DNA from: Prosapia bicincta | Lineage: Eukaryota; Arthropoda; Insecta; Hemiptera; Cercopidae | NCBI GenBank assembly: GCA_036971475.1 | Contig: JBAIZL010000002.1 | Location: forward strand, 328,905,145-328,969,144 | Reading direction: 5' to 3' | DNA length: 64,000 nt | Part shown: positions 10,841 to 21,869 of the stretch, in pieces | Layout of the letters: the number at the start of each line of letters is the position of its first letter | Position numbering within the stretch: position 1 is the stretch's first letter | The notes under the pieces: model-generated | Told to the model about the DNA's origin: nothing | What the model saw: only the letters and a program-made list of their open reading frames with translations | Database searches by the model: none | Translations under genes and position numbers: made by a program

Positions 10841-13020
10841 ACGAACTTGTAGCTACTATTAGGCTATTACCACGTGGTAGTGCTGTTACCATAGCATAAT
10901 AGTGCTGTTACCATAGCGTAATAGTGGTGTTACTATAATCTAATAGTGCTGTTAATACAGCTTAATAGTGCTGTTACTATAATCTAATAGTGCTGTTACT
11001 ATACCGTGCTACTTCTGTTACTATAGCTTGCTACTGCTGATATTATAGCGTGCTACTGCTGTTACTATAGCTTGCTACTGCTGAGACTATAGCGTGCTAC
11101 TGCTGTTACTATATCGTAATAGTGCAGTTACTATGGCGTAATAGTGCTGTTACTATAGCGTAATAATGCTGTTACTATAGCGTAATAGTGCTGTTACTAT
11201 AGCGTGCTAGTGCTCTTACTCTAGCGTAATAGTGCTGTTACTATAGCGTAATAGTGCTGTTACTATAGCGTGCTACTGCTGTTACTATATCGTAATAGTG
11301 CAGTTACTATGGCGTAATAGTGCTGTTACTATAGCGTAATAATGCTGTTACTATAGCGTAATAGTGCTGTTACTATAGCGTGCTAGTGCTCTTACTCTAG
11401 CGTAATAGTGCTGTTACTATAGCATAATAGTGCTGTTACCATAGTGCTGTTACTAAAGCCTAATAGTGCTGTTACTATAGCATAATAGTGCTGTTACTAT
11501 AGCATAATAGTGCTGTTACCATAGTGCTGTTACTATAGCCTAATAGTGCTGTTACTATAGCATAATAGTGCTGTTACCATAGTTCTGTTACCATAGCGTA
11601 ATAGTGCTGTTACTATAGCATAATAGTGCTGTTACCATAGTTCTGTTACCATAGCGTAATAGTGCTGTTACTATAGCATAATAGTGCTGTTACCATAGTT
11701 CTGTTACCATAGCGTAATAGTGCTGTTACTATAGCCTAATAGTGCTGTTACTATAGCATAATAGTGCTGTTACCATAGATCTGTTACCATAGCGTAATAG
11801 TGCTGTTACTATAGCATAATAGTGCTGTTACCATAGTGCTGTTACTATAGCCTAATAGTGCTGTTACTATAGCCTAATAGTGCTGTTACTATAGCATAAT
11901 AGTGCTGTTACTATAGCATAATAGTGCTGTTACTATAGCATAATAGTGCTGTTACTATAGCGTGCTAGTGCTCTTACTCTAGCGTAATAGTGCTGTTACT
12001 ATAGCTTGCTACTGCTGAGACTATAGCGTGCTAGTGCTATTACTATAGCGTAATAAGGCTGTTACTATAGCGTAATAGTGTTGTTACTATAGCATAATAG
12101 TGCTGTTACTATAGCGTACTAGTGCTATTACTATAGCGTAATAGTGCTGTTACTATAGCATAATAGTGCTGTTACTATAGCTTGCTACTGCTGAGACTAT
12201 AGCGTGCTAGTGCTATTACTATAGCGTAATAAGGCTGTTACTATAGCGTAATAGTGTTGTTACTATAGAGTAATAGTTCTGTTACCATAGCGTGCTAGTG
12301 CTGTTACTATAGCGTAATAAGGCTGATACTATAGCGTAATAGTGTTGTTACTATAGAGTAATAGTTCTGTTACCATAGCGTAATAGTGCTGTTACTATAG
12401 CATAATAGTGCTGTTACCATAGTGCTGTTACTATAGCCTAATAGTGCTTTTACTATAGCGTGCTAGTGCTGTTACTACAGCGTGCTACTTCTGTTACTAT
12501 AGCGTGTTACTGCTGTTACTACCACGTGCTAGTGGTGTTATTATACCGTGCTAGTGCTGTTACTACCACGTGCTAGTGCTTGTACTATAGCGTGCTACTG
12601 CCGTTATTACCACGTGCTAGTGCTGATACTATAGCTTTCTACTGCTGTTATTACCACGAGCTAGTGCTGTTATTATACCATGCTAGTGCTGTTACTACCA
12701 CGTGCTAGAGCTTGTACTATAGCGTGCTACTACTGTTACTACTATGTTCTACTGCTGTTAGGATCTACTAACACTTTCTAGTGCTATTTCTACCATGGGC
12801 TAGTGAAATTATTACTACGTGCTACAGCTGTTAATAACATTACCAAGAGCTTTTACTACCATGCGCTACAGAGGTTATTACCATGCGCTATATCTGTTAC
12901 TACCATTTACTGATGATGTTGTCACCATGTGTCACAGCTATTACTACCAGTTGCTAGTGTTGTCACTACCATTTGTTGGTGTCGCTACTAGTATGTGTTA
13001 CATCTGCTACTAACATGTGC
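10841..13020. repeat. 22-bp minisatellite with 176-bp higher-order units
   Basis: Roughly 2.2 kb of TAGTGCTGTTACTATAGCGT-type 22-bp monomers, homogeneous in the centre (about 11100-12450) and diverged toward the right edge. Blocks of eight monomers are duplicated: the variant CTATATCGTAAT at 11109 recurs at 11285, and TAATAAGGCTG recurs 176 bp apart near 12051 and 12227. Some units lack part of a monomer (CCATAGTGCTG). The open frames here are low-complexity translations. Confidence 0.93.
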
Positions 13021-13625
13021 TAATGGTGCTACTAACACGTATTCTTAGGAAAATAAAATTCTCTATTAAATCTACAGAAAGCAATGTACGGTTTTAGTTC
13101 ACAATAAGCATAAGGTAAATGGAGGGGAAAAAAGTTTGGCAGGCAACAGATTTTAGGTATAAGCTATGGTAAGTAGACCTACTGTAATGAAAGTTGTGGT
13201 ATTGTTTCTCAACTTTTGTAAAGTTTCAGGAGAGGTAAAGCAGATTAATGAATGACGTGGTAAAATTTTGCGGCGCGTCGGCTAGATTCGACTTTCTAAA
13301 AACTGCGCGTATGGATTCGTGTGCTTGGATTATACCTTATATTAATAAGCGTTCAACAAAGGCGTAACTAGAAACGTATGTCGTAATCCTTGCAAACCCA
13401 AAGGCTTCTCGTCTGCTCTTGTTCCTACGCGTTAACTTTGTCTAAAGTTACACTGACACAATATTACTGTTCGCGATGCATTTGCTCTGATCAGGAAGCT
13501 AATTCAGGACCTGAACATCCAGTACAACCGGATATTTAATAGTTTTTGTGAAACGTTTTAAGTTTTCCGCAAGAAATGTTTGAATATTTTCAATCACTGT
13601 TCCTCGAGAAAAATATTCCAGGGGT
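13021..13625. other. Unassigned spacer
   Basis: No recognisable gene. 13256-13345 is locally GC-richer (GCGGCGCGTCGG) but carries no open frame of note. Confidence 0.4.
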
Positions 13626-14049
13626 GTTACAGTATGGCCGACTACCAGGAGCAATCCAATACAATACAAGGAACCCGCTTGAGAAAGCATTTCCAGACGG
13701 TTACAGTATGGCCGACTACCAGGAGCAATCCAATACAATACAAGGAACCCGCTTGAGAAAGCATTCCCAGACGGTTACAGTATGACCGACTACCAGGAGC
13801 AATCCAATACAATACAAGGAACCCGTTCGAGAAAACTTTCCCAGACGGTTACAGTATGGCCGACTACCAGGAACAATCCAATACAATACAAGGAACCCGC
13901 TTGAGAAAGCATTTCCAGACGGTTACAGTATGGCCGACTACCAGGAGCAATCCAATACAATACAAGGAACCCGCTTGAGAAAGCATTCCCAGACGGTTAC
14001 AGTATGACCGACTACCAGGAGCAATCCAATACAATACAAGGAACCCGTT
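13626..14049. repeat. 74-bp tandem array, about 6 copies
   Basis: GTTACAGTATGGCCGACTAC recurs every 74 bp from 13626. Alternating GCATTTCCAG and GCATTCCCAG variants, plus one GTTCGAGAAAACTTTC variant, suggest duplication of a three-monomer block. The open frames at 13499-13785 are translations of the array. Confidence 0.93.
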
Positions 14050-14950
14050 AGGAAGGAAATATGCAAATAGTAATCGTTACATTTTCAACTCTCTACGTTA
14101 AATTGGTCAACATCAAGCTTCTGTCTCCAAAAAGCTACACGCCGCGCGAATAAATCGCCACGTACCAACCCACCCCTAAATGTAAACCCCTAAACGGTAA
14201 CTACATGTAATTGGACAGTACAGACAGTTAGACAAATACGTTCAGACATCATCCCCTAACTAACCATTAAATGAGTCCAATTGCCAACACACCCTCTGCT
14301 GGGGGAAAATTAGCACCTTTCTACAGTCGTTATTATTATCGCATCACCCCCAACCCTGGGGGCAAGGGATGGAATATATTTGCACAATGTTTAGCAATTA
14401 TGTGGGCATGCGCAGTAAGAAAGTTGGAAGCAATTTGAGGGGATGTATGCGTACGTACGGCATGTTCAATCACTTCTTTTATAACATCATTAAGCCTACC
14501 TTTATTGTTAAAGTATATATATGTTTATAGTTTTATTTATATGAATTTATATATATATATATTCAGACTATATATGTAATTTACAATATAAGTAAATAAG
14601 GTTGTTAGTGCATATGAATAGCCTTACATTAGTCACAACGTGTGGCAGAGTTTCTGTCGTCGCGTCGTAGAAATCGTGGTAAATTTAGCTGGGTTTAGGA
14701 AACCATTTTTGTGTAGGCTACTCGTACAGGAAGGTGTAGCCTACTCCTGCTTTCCTCCCTCCCGCCTTACAGCTTCTTTCTTGTTTATGGGAAGATAAGG
14801 CTATTAAAGTAACCGCGATACTGTGGTCTACTGCAACGCATATACTTTATACATTTATATTAGGTGGAAGCTGAAGCTAGATATATTTGATGACAACTTA
14901 AAAATAAAAATAATAAATGGATAGATTATTCGTGTTCTTACCCTAAATGA
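14050..14950. other. Unassigned sequence with TA-rich tract
   Basis: No gene recognised. A TA-rich tract spans about 14510-14575. No inverted or tandem repeat otherwise. Confidence 0.4.
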
Positions 14951-14956
14951 CTATTT

Positions 14957-15330
14957 ATGGTATTTTGTGATAACCAAGGCAACAGTTTAAGGTTGTACAA
15001 TGGAGTACGACCAGTTGAGAGACATACATTTGTATACATGTTTCGGAGAAATATTTCTAGTTATTGGAAAGTTGGTAAAGTGCCAAGGAGCGCTAGACTT
15101 CGAACTTTAAGATTCTCAGTTCGAATCAGGCTGGACCCCACACATTTTATAATTTAATTATTAAATAAAACATTATTGACAAAACATTTCAGCATCAATT
15201 CTCATCCAATACAGATTTAAAATAGTATATTTGAACTTGATTGGATAAATAAAAACGTATTTTATTAACGATTGAACAACATATATACATAGAGAGAGAG
15301 AGTGTGTGAAGTAATAGAAGGAATTTAATA
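14957..15330 (+). mobile_element. SINE-like repeat with tRNA-like head, copy 2
   Basis: It begins near the block GGCAACAGTTTAAGGTTGTA, which is shared with the reverse strand of 52160-52190. A tRNA-like segment at about 15063-15135 has an A-box-like AAAGTTGGTAAAGTGCC and a B-box-like AGTTCGAATCAGG. The body has TTGAACTTGATTGGAT and TTATTAACGATTGAA, and the tail reads TAATAGAAGGAATTT near 15311-15328. A 66-codon open frame here resembles one in the 51966-52211 copy only because the DNA is homologous. Confidence 0.72.
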
Positions 15331-15519
15331 ATAAACTAGTGATCGAAAAGAAGCAAGCATATAATCAAGAAGTTCAACTCTTACTTATAGACGTAAAGAG
15401 AATCTCTAAAAGTGTAACGTAAAACCAATTATGGGAGACTCGAATATAAGTTTAACGTTATAAACTGTGTGCTTATAAAAGATATAAATAGCCTGTAAAA
15501 TGGAACGTTTTTCAAAATG

Positions 15520-17040
15520 AAAATATGAAATGGTTTAACAGAAAGATTATAACTAACAAAAGTCTCAATCAAGGATGTGGTTTGCCGCCCACGTTATTTA
15601 AAATATGCCTAATACAGGTGCTAAAAAAATGGAAAATAATTGTAAACACATGGCAATACCACTAACAATAATATGTTATTATACTTTGTTATGCAGACGG
15701 TCAGGTCATTATATTCCAAGATTATGACTACTTAGAATAAATGGCAAGAAAACTAATCGAAGAATACACAAAGTGGGGGTTAGAGATCAACTCCAGTATA
15801 ACAGAGTATGTGTGGATAGGCGGCCAACAAAAAGACTTGATTCTTCAATATGGATCTCAACCTAAAAAATGTTTAGAATACTCTTGTTTGGGTAAAAAAC
15901 AACAACCTATGGCACACTTGATACAGCAATAAGACGTACAAATATACAAGGGCGAATAGCGCAGTTTCGCAAGAAAGTCAAGGCTTGAAAGAATACCAGA
16001 CGAGAGAATAAGAGAAATTATGAATGCTCCACACACAATAATGGAGGAGATAAAAACTAAATAATCAATATTGTACGGTCATGTAGAGTGGCTGAATAAA
16101 GAAGGGCTGGCAAACAGGGTATTGAGATATTGTACGGTCATGTAGAGTGGCTGAATAAAGAAGGGCTGGCAAACAGGGTATTGAGATATTGTACGGTCAT
16201 GTAGAGTGGCTGAATAAAGAACGGCTGGCAAACAGGATATTGAGATATTGTACGGTCATGTAGAGTGGCTGAATAAAGAACGGCTGGCAAACAGGATATT
16301 GAGATATTGTACGGTCATGTAGAGTGGCTGAATAAAGAACGGCTGGCAAACAGGGTATTGAGATATTGTACGGTCATGTAGAGTGGCTGAATAAAGAACG
16401 GCTGGCAAACAGGGTATTGAGATATTGTACGGTCATGTAGAGTGGCTGAATAAAGAAGGGCTGGCAAACAGGGTATTGAGATATTGTACGGTCATGTAGA
16501 GTGGCTGAATAAAGAACGGCTGGCAAACAGGGTATTGAGATATTGTACGGTCATGTAGAGTGGCTGAATAAAGAACGGCTGGCAAACAGGATATTGAGAT
16601 ATTGTACGGTCATGTAGAGTGGCTGGATAAAGAACGGCTGGCAAATAGGATATTGAGATATTGTACGGTCATGTAGAGTGGCTGAATAAAGAACGGCTGG
16701 CTAACAGGATATTGAGATATTGTACGGTCATGTAGAGTGGCTGAATAAAGAACGGCTGGCAAACAGGATATTGAGATATTGTACGGTCATGTAGAGTGGC
16801 TGAATAAAGAACGGCTGGCTAACAGGATATTGAGATATTGTACGGTCATGTAGAGTGGCTGAATAAAGAACGGCTGGCAAATAGGCTATTGAGATTGAAA
16901 CCGTAAGGAAAACGAAGAGGGAGCTGGATAGAAGGAATTAACGAGATGGAAGAGAGAGGCCTGTAACAGGATGAGATGAAGTATAGTGAAAACTTTAGAA
17001 TGCGTGTCGGAAGACGTCGAAGAACGTTTTCAAAACCGAT
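15520..17040 (+). pseudogene. Decayed non-LTR (LINE) reverse transcriptase, 3' part
   Basis: Near 15573 the frame reads NQGCGLPPTLFKICLIQVLKKWK, in parts matching the RT motif QGCxLSPxLF. The catalytic box follows at about 15690 as YADGQV, where relatives have YADD, so one catalytic Asp is lost. A stop then precedes MARKLIEEYTKWGLEINSS (15741 onward). A frameshift leads to LDTAIRRTNIQGR, a deletion, then SRLERIPDERIREIMN (about 15980) and a block reading YGHVEWLNKE, typical of the region after the RT domain. That last block has been amplified into the array at 16069-16895. The C-terminal end resumes as GKRRGSWIEGI and ends near GRRRRTFSKP (17005-17040). Several stops are present. The exact LINE clade was not determined. 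Confidence 0.75.
16069..16895 (+). repeat. 59-bp tandem array (14 copies) derived from LINE coding sequence
   Basis: TATTGTACGGTCATGTAGAG recurs every 59 bp from 16069 to 16836. Copies differ at few sites (GAAGGG/GAACGG, CAGGGT/CAGGAT). Each translates in one frame as YGHVEWLNKERLANRILRY, the LINE C-terminal segment that also flanks the array. Since 59 is not divisible by 3, the frame shifts at each copy. Confidence 0.93.
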
Positions 17041-17046
17041 AATACC

Positions 17047-17074
<28 letters not shown>
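17047..17074. repeat. (GT)14 microsatellite
   Basis: An uninterrupted GT run just after the LINE remnant; it may mark that element's 3' end. Confidence 0.95.
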
Positions 17075-17077
<3 letters not shown>

Positions 17078-17083
17078 GAGATT

Positions 17084-17227
17084 GGAGCTTTCGCTGATTT
17101 GCAGTAACAGGATTCTCAAACTTACAAGTAACACAGAGTTTAACTGTTCTAACTACAGACAGTCATAATGTAGTCGTGTTACTTGTAAGTTTGAGAATCC
17201 TGATACTGTAAATCAGCGGAAAGCTCC
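17084..17227. repeat. Inverted repeat with ~51-bp arms
   Basis: 17084-17134 (GGAGCTTTCGCTGATTTGCA onward) is matched by the reverse complement of 17176-17227 with only a few differences, around a 41-bp loop. It could form a strong hairpin. It may be a small foldback MITE; no other copy is in the window. Confidence 0.85.
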
Positions 17228-17363
17228 ACCTATTTAGCTTAGTAAAACTGTAAGCTATTAAATAAAATAATAGAAATTTTATATGTTTATTAAGGAAAAT
17301 AATATCTAACCACATATATTGAAGAAGAAAAAATTTTATTCAAAGATTACAATATAGCGGAGA

Positions 17364-17397
17364 GTTGCCTAATTTGGACCGTTGCCTAAGTTGGACC
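17364..17397 (+). promoter_or_regulatory. Paired TIR motif at left end of pogo-like element 1
   Basis: Two direct copies of GTTGCCTAA(T/G)TTGGACC back to back. Related copies occur at 17721-17762 and, inverted or direct, at 19094-19150 and 19313-19329. Iterated terminal motifs are plausible transposase-binding sites; this role is inferred. Confidence 0.6.
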
Positions 17398-17720
17398 ACA
17401 CTTGTATTTCCACACGTACAGATATTTCTCACTGTTTAGTTGGTACTAGTGGTTGGCGCCACTTCCGTAAACACGTGATTCATAGGACAAAGATCTAGAG
17501 ACATTCTACTGACTAGGTCTTTGTCATTTTGATTTTGTAGTTTGTGTGTGTAATTATTGTGCTACCTGCCCTAAGCTATTTCTTACTGGAGACGTAAGTA
17601 AAAATAATTTACATAGTATATTCTTAAAGTAAATTTTATTAGCTGCAAAATAATCACTTACACATTATTTATTTGTAAAATTATAATAGTGATAAACGGT
17701 TATTTTGTTCATGACGACGA

Positions 17721-17762
17721 GTTGCCTAAGTTGGTCCGCTGGCAGTTTCCTAATTTGGACCG
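17721..17762 (+). promoter_or_regulatory. Internal TIR-motif pair at the transposase truncation point
   Basis: GTTGCCTAAGTTGGTCC and TTTCCTAATTTGGACCG, variants of the terminal motif, sit immediately upstream of the first homologous transposase codon. The in-frame TAA of CCTAATTT closes the reading frame here, so the N-terminal half of the gene appears to have been replaced by subterminal sequence. Confidence 0.6.
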
Positions 17763-17837
17763 GTAACTAGTGGTGAGAGAGGGGTCAACACTACTGTTGT
17801 TTGTGGTGTCAGTGCGGCAGGATTTTACACACCGCCG

Positions 17838-18809
17838 ATGATAATATTTAAAAGGAAAAGAAAACAGCAAGAACTTGAGATTGGTGCTCCACCAGGAAGC
17901 GTAATAGAAATTTCCGACACTGGATACATAAATTCAGAGCTTTTTGTTTCTTGGCTCAAACATTTCAAAGGCCATGTGAATTGCAGTAAAGATTCACCCG
18001 TACTTTTACTTCTTGACGGTCACACAACTCACAGCAAAAATCTAGATGCTATTGAATTTGCTCGGGATAACGGAATTCTCATGCTACAATTGCCTGGTCA
18101 CACAACTCACCGCTTGCAACCATTGGACGTGGCTTTTTTTGCTCCTTTTCAAAAGTACTTTTGCCAAGCACAAGATAAATGGCTTCGTCAAAATATAGGA
18201 AAAACCATCACGCAGTTTCAAATATCTGCCCTTTTAAACGAGGCTTATGGACGAGCGGCATCCGTTGGAACAGCGACGAGTGCCTTTCGTGCAGCTGGTA
18301 TTTGGCCTGTTGATAGAAATGTTTTTTCAGACCACAACTTTGCACCGTCAGAGACTCTTGAAGTAGAGGAAAATGATGTGGGATGTCTGAGCAAAATTGG
18401 AGACAATTCATTACTTTCAAACTCTAAAGATAATAGCCTATCAAACAGTGAGAAATTTAAAAATGTTTTACAGAAAATGTCACCTCTTCCAAAACCAACT
18501 GTAGCACCGTCTCAAAGAAGGGGAAAAGCGCAAGGAGCAGTTTTGATAACTAGCAGTCCCCACAAACTGCAATTACAAGAATCAAAAAATCAGAAGAAAA
18601 CTTTGAACTGTACGAACAAATATTTATTTAGAGACCTAGGACAGAAACCTGCGACTGCTAATGAAGATTCAAGCTGGTTCTGTGCTTTATGTAAAAACAT
18701 GTCTGAAGAAGACATGATTCAATGTATGAGGTGCAGACTTTGGGTTCACAATAGGTGTGCCAAAGTAAAGCCCACAGTAAAAAAATATTTTTGTTCAGAT
18801 TGCAAATGA
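17838..18809 (+). CDS. Partial pogo-like (DDE_1) transposase with PHD-type zinc finger, N-terminus missing
   Basis: The 323-codon frame has no stop. From its first Met it reads MIIFKRKRKQQELEIGAPPG, which in full-length relatives is mid-protein. The open frame also extends 25 codons upstream to 17763 with family-like residues (GERG, VSAAGFYTPP), so this ATG is internal and the natural start is lost. The catalytic domain keeps the second Asp (LLLDGHTTH, residue 60) and third Asp (HRLQPLDVAFF, residue 97). The first Asp and the N-terminal DNA-binding domain are absent. The C-terminus (residues 280-323) is a Cys4-His-Cys3 finger (C282, C285, C296, C299, H304, C307, C319, C322), like a PHD finger. 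In family terms it would cut and join transposon ends in the nucleus. Without the first Asp it should be inactive, though it could still bind partners. Confidence 0.82.
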   Translation: MIIFKRKRKQQELEIGAPPGSVIEISDTGYINSELFVSWLKHFKGHVNCSKDSPVLLLLDGHTTHSKNLDAIEFARDNGILMLQLPGHTTHRLQPLDVAFFAPFQKYFCQAQDKWLRQNIGKTITQFQISALLNEAYGRAASVGTATSAFRAAGIWPVDRNVFSDHNFAPSETLEVEENDVGCLSKIGDNSLLSNSKDNSLSNSEKFKNVLQKMSPLPKPTVAPSQRRGKAQGAVLITSSPHKLQLQESKNQKKTLNCTNKYLFRDLGQKPATANEDSSWFCALCKNMSEEDMIQCMRCRLWVHNRCAKVKPTVKKYFCSDCK

Positions 18810-19093
18810 ACTATGCTGTTATTAAGTTATATTTATAAGATTTTTTAAATAGTGTATTTACTATTGACTTGATTTTCTTACATTTAACGTTTGAATACTA
18901 TGTTTTTTTAACTTTTAGTCTACATGTTTTCACATGTTTTTTATATAAACGTTTCTTGATTTTTTAAATTATTTAATGTATAGTTATAGTATACAATTGT
19001 TTCATTTCAATAACGCAATTACTATTTTGTAACCGTGTTATTTTTCAATTACACACCATGTTATTTTTGATAGTAAATATAATTTTATTATTC

Positions 19094-19150
19094 GGTCCAA
19101 CTTAGGCAACTTCGAGTCCAATTTAGGCAACCCGTTTCCTAATTTGGACC
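19094..19150 (-). promoter_or_regulatory. Triple TIR motif near right end of pogo-like element 1
   Basis: GGTCCAACTTAGGCAAC, AGTCCAATTTAGGCAAC and TTTCCTAATTTGGACC occur in sequence, two inverted and one direct relative to the left end. A further inverted copy is at 19313-19329. Confidence 0.6.
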
Positions 19151-19343
19151 GTTTACATTCTTCCATTTTTTAAAATTATAGTCATAAAACTGTTAACATT
19201 TTTTTACGATAAACATTGTCAAGTGATAGTACATTGAATAAAGAAGGTTTTAATATATTTTTTGTTATAATTAAACCAATAACTATGTCGTAAAAGCAGA
19301 TCTCGCAAAAGTGGTCCAAATTAGGCAACCTTCCCCTACAGTA

Positions 19344-20049
19344 TATAGTAAACAAACTATTATAGGTCAGTTGTTTTCACTAGGCATTACCATTAGTTGG
19401 CTACACGTGGCAATTCTGAAGCTCTTGGTAACGCTAGCATTGGTTGTAAGTGGAACCATTGTCTTATTCCTTAATAAATAATATCTACACGGTAAGTATA
19501 ACCATTGCTACAGCATATATGCGCGAGCGCGCCAGTGTGGCAGTAGTGTCTTCTAAAGCTGCTCCCTGAACCGGGTAGTTCCCCTCAGCACATATGTCTG
19601 CCCGACAAATTAGCGGTGATGTAAATGTTAAAACAATTTGGGACGCTTATCCCACGGGATCGCCGCCCTACTTGAAACGTAATCCCCTTGATTAGTAGTG
19701 AGGGGAGGATAATTGTTAGTCGATATGTTGCGTGGCCCACGAGCTAGGCCGCGCTTTCCCGCTGAACAACGCCACAGACGTGACCTTTACTCATTGCAAA
19801 CGTAAACACCTCATGCAAACATCCAAGCTTTTAAGACAATTTTATATAATTTAAGCATTATTTGCCAATATAACACAGTTTATGCAAAATTGTCTGTGGA
19901 ATGAGAAGTGCGCTGGCCATCTTCGGTTATCTTATACGTCTCTCTGACAGTGTGGGAGCAGCTGGAATATTGTTGGAACCGCCTATGTTCGTAGGGGGAG
20001 ATGTAGATGTTTGCAAGGAGGATCTAAGGAATAGTAAGAAGGGTGATCC
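19344..20049. other. Unassigned sequence
   Basis: GC-richer than its surroundings in parts (about 19510-19790) but without a long open frame, recognisable motif or repeat. Confidence 0.4.
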
Positions 20050-21180
20050 TTCCTAAATAGTAGTATTAGATGATACCTATATAATGATAATGGAGGTTTT
20101 ACTTGAATAATGATGTAGAATTACCTAAATAATGGTAGGAATGGAGGTTTCAAATGAATATTGTTTCTTATGGAGGTTTTAGGCCTACCTAATTATTTGT
20201 ATTATTAGAGATTATACCTAAATATTGGTAATAAATAATATAGTTTTTACCTAAATATTTGTAATAATAGAGGCTGAAACTAAATATTGATATTAATAGT
20301 GATTTGCCTAAATATTGATAATAATGAAAGTTTTACCTGAATATTGGTAATAGTCAAGGTTATATCTAAATATTGTTAGTAATAAAGGTTTTACCTATAT
20401 TAGTTTTTTTTCTAAGTATTGGTAATAGCAGAATTTCTGCCTAAATATTAATAATAATGGAGGTTTTACCTAAATATTGATATTAATGGAGGTTTTGCCT
20501 AAATATTGATAATAATGAAGGTTTTGCCTAAATATTGATAATAATGGAGGTTTTACCTAAATATTGATAATAATGGAGGTTTTGCCTAAATATTGATATT
20601 AATGGAGGTTTTGCCTAAATATTGATAATAATGGAGGTTTTACCTAAATATTGATAATAATGGAGGTTTTACCTAAATATTGATATTAATGGAGGTTTTG
20701 CCTAAATATTGATATTAATGGAGGTTTTGCCTAAATATTGATATTAATGGAGGTTTTGGTTAAATATTAATAATAATGGAGATATTACCTAAATATTAGT
20801 AATAATATAGGTTTTACCTATATATTTGTAATAATAGCGATTTTACCTAAGTATTGGTAATAGTCAAATTTTTGCCTAAATATTGATAATAATAATAATA
20901 AAGGCTTTACCTAAATATTGATAATAATTGAGGTTTTACCTAAATATTGATGATAGTGGATGTTTTACCCAAATAATGGTAATAATGGAGGGTTACCTTA
21001 ATATTGGTAATAGATGAGGTTATATCTAAATATTGGTAGTAATAGAGGTTTTACCTATTATTCATAAAATGGAGGTTTTACCTAATGGTAATAATGGAGG
21101 GTTTACATAAATATTGATCATAATGGAGGCTTTACCTAAGTAATGGTAATATGAGAGGTGTTACCTAAATATGGTGTTAT
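20050..21180. repeat. ~29-bp minisatellite
   Basis: Units of TAATGGAGGTTTTACCTAAA followed by TATTGATAA, period about 29 bp. The centre (20440-20760) is nearly uniform, with GATAATAA/GATATTAA and ACC/GCC variants. Both edges are degenerate, as expected from an array homogenised in its interior. Confidence 0.9.
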
Positions 21181-21865
21181 CCCTCTCAAATAATAGAATG
21201 ATTAGTTTACACATGTGTATTTTCATTATGAGTTTAATGAAACAGATTCATTTTGCATTACTTAGAGTAATAACATTAATAACTATACTTATAAAAATAA
21301 CTTAGATTCTGGACTGGACAAACAAAGAAGTATCAACACAAGCATCTCGAAGCTATTCACTTGATTACACGCTAATCCCTTCCCTTACGCTGGGGAATGA
21401 AATGAACAATGATCGCTGAACCAATCAAAACGGAAACAATTAAATCCACTCGCGAGGCTGTCTAGCGACAATAAGACCGGAAGTTGGCTGGAAACCTAGT
21501 TAGATAGGTTGCTATGGTAACCATGTGTGATTGTACTTATTCCTCTATTGAAACTGTCGAATATTCGACCATCTGACGTTTTTCTCAATTTCTCCTCTTT
21601 AAAGACGCTTATTTAAGGCTACAAAATTAATCTCAATACGAAAGAAATGAATGCGTAGGTCTAGGTTAGGTAAGTTTATTTAATAGACCTTACGTAAAGT
21701 AAAGCTAAACCTACTTAACTCTACCCTTTACATTTCCTTTACAAAACATTTATTTCTTATTTAGGATTATATTTTATAACTCTTCCTATATAGTCTACCT
21801 GTGCTATCTTAACACGAATACCTTTTTATGATCATTTAAAACACTCTAAACCAATTAGCCAATTA
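21181..21865. other. Unassigned sequence
   Basis: No gene or repeat recognised between the 29-bp and 18-bp arrays. Confidence 0.4.
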
Positions 21866-21869
21866 CAAG

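Larger units (their letters stand above)
17348..19343 (+). mobile_element. Pogo-like DNA transposon, element 1
   Basis: The left end (TA at 17348-17349, then terminal sequence leading into GTTGCCTAATTTGGACC at 17364) is mirrored by GGTCCAAATTAGGCAAC at 19313-19329, then TTCCCCTACAG and TA at 19342-19343. The outermost 15-20 bp of the two ends have diverged. The element carries a C-terminal transposase remnant (17763-18809) with DDE_1-family features. TA duplications and a DDE_1 transposase fit the pogo/Tigger group. Confidence 0.8.

Noticed and set aside
18208..18420. 70-codon minus-strand frame
   Set aside because: Antisense shadow of the pogo-like transposase frame.
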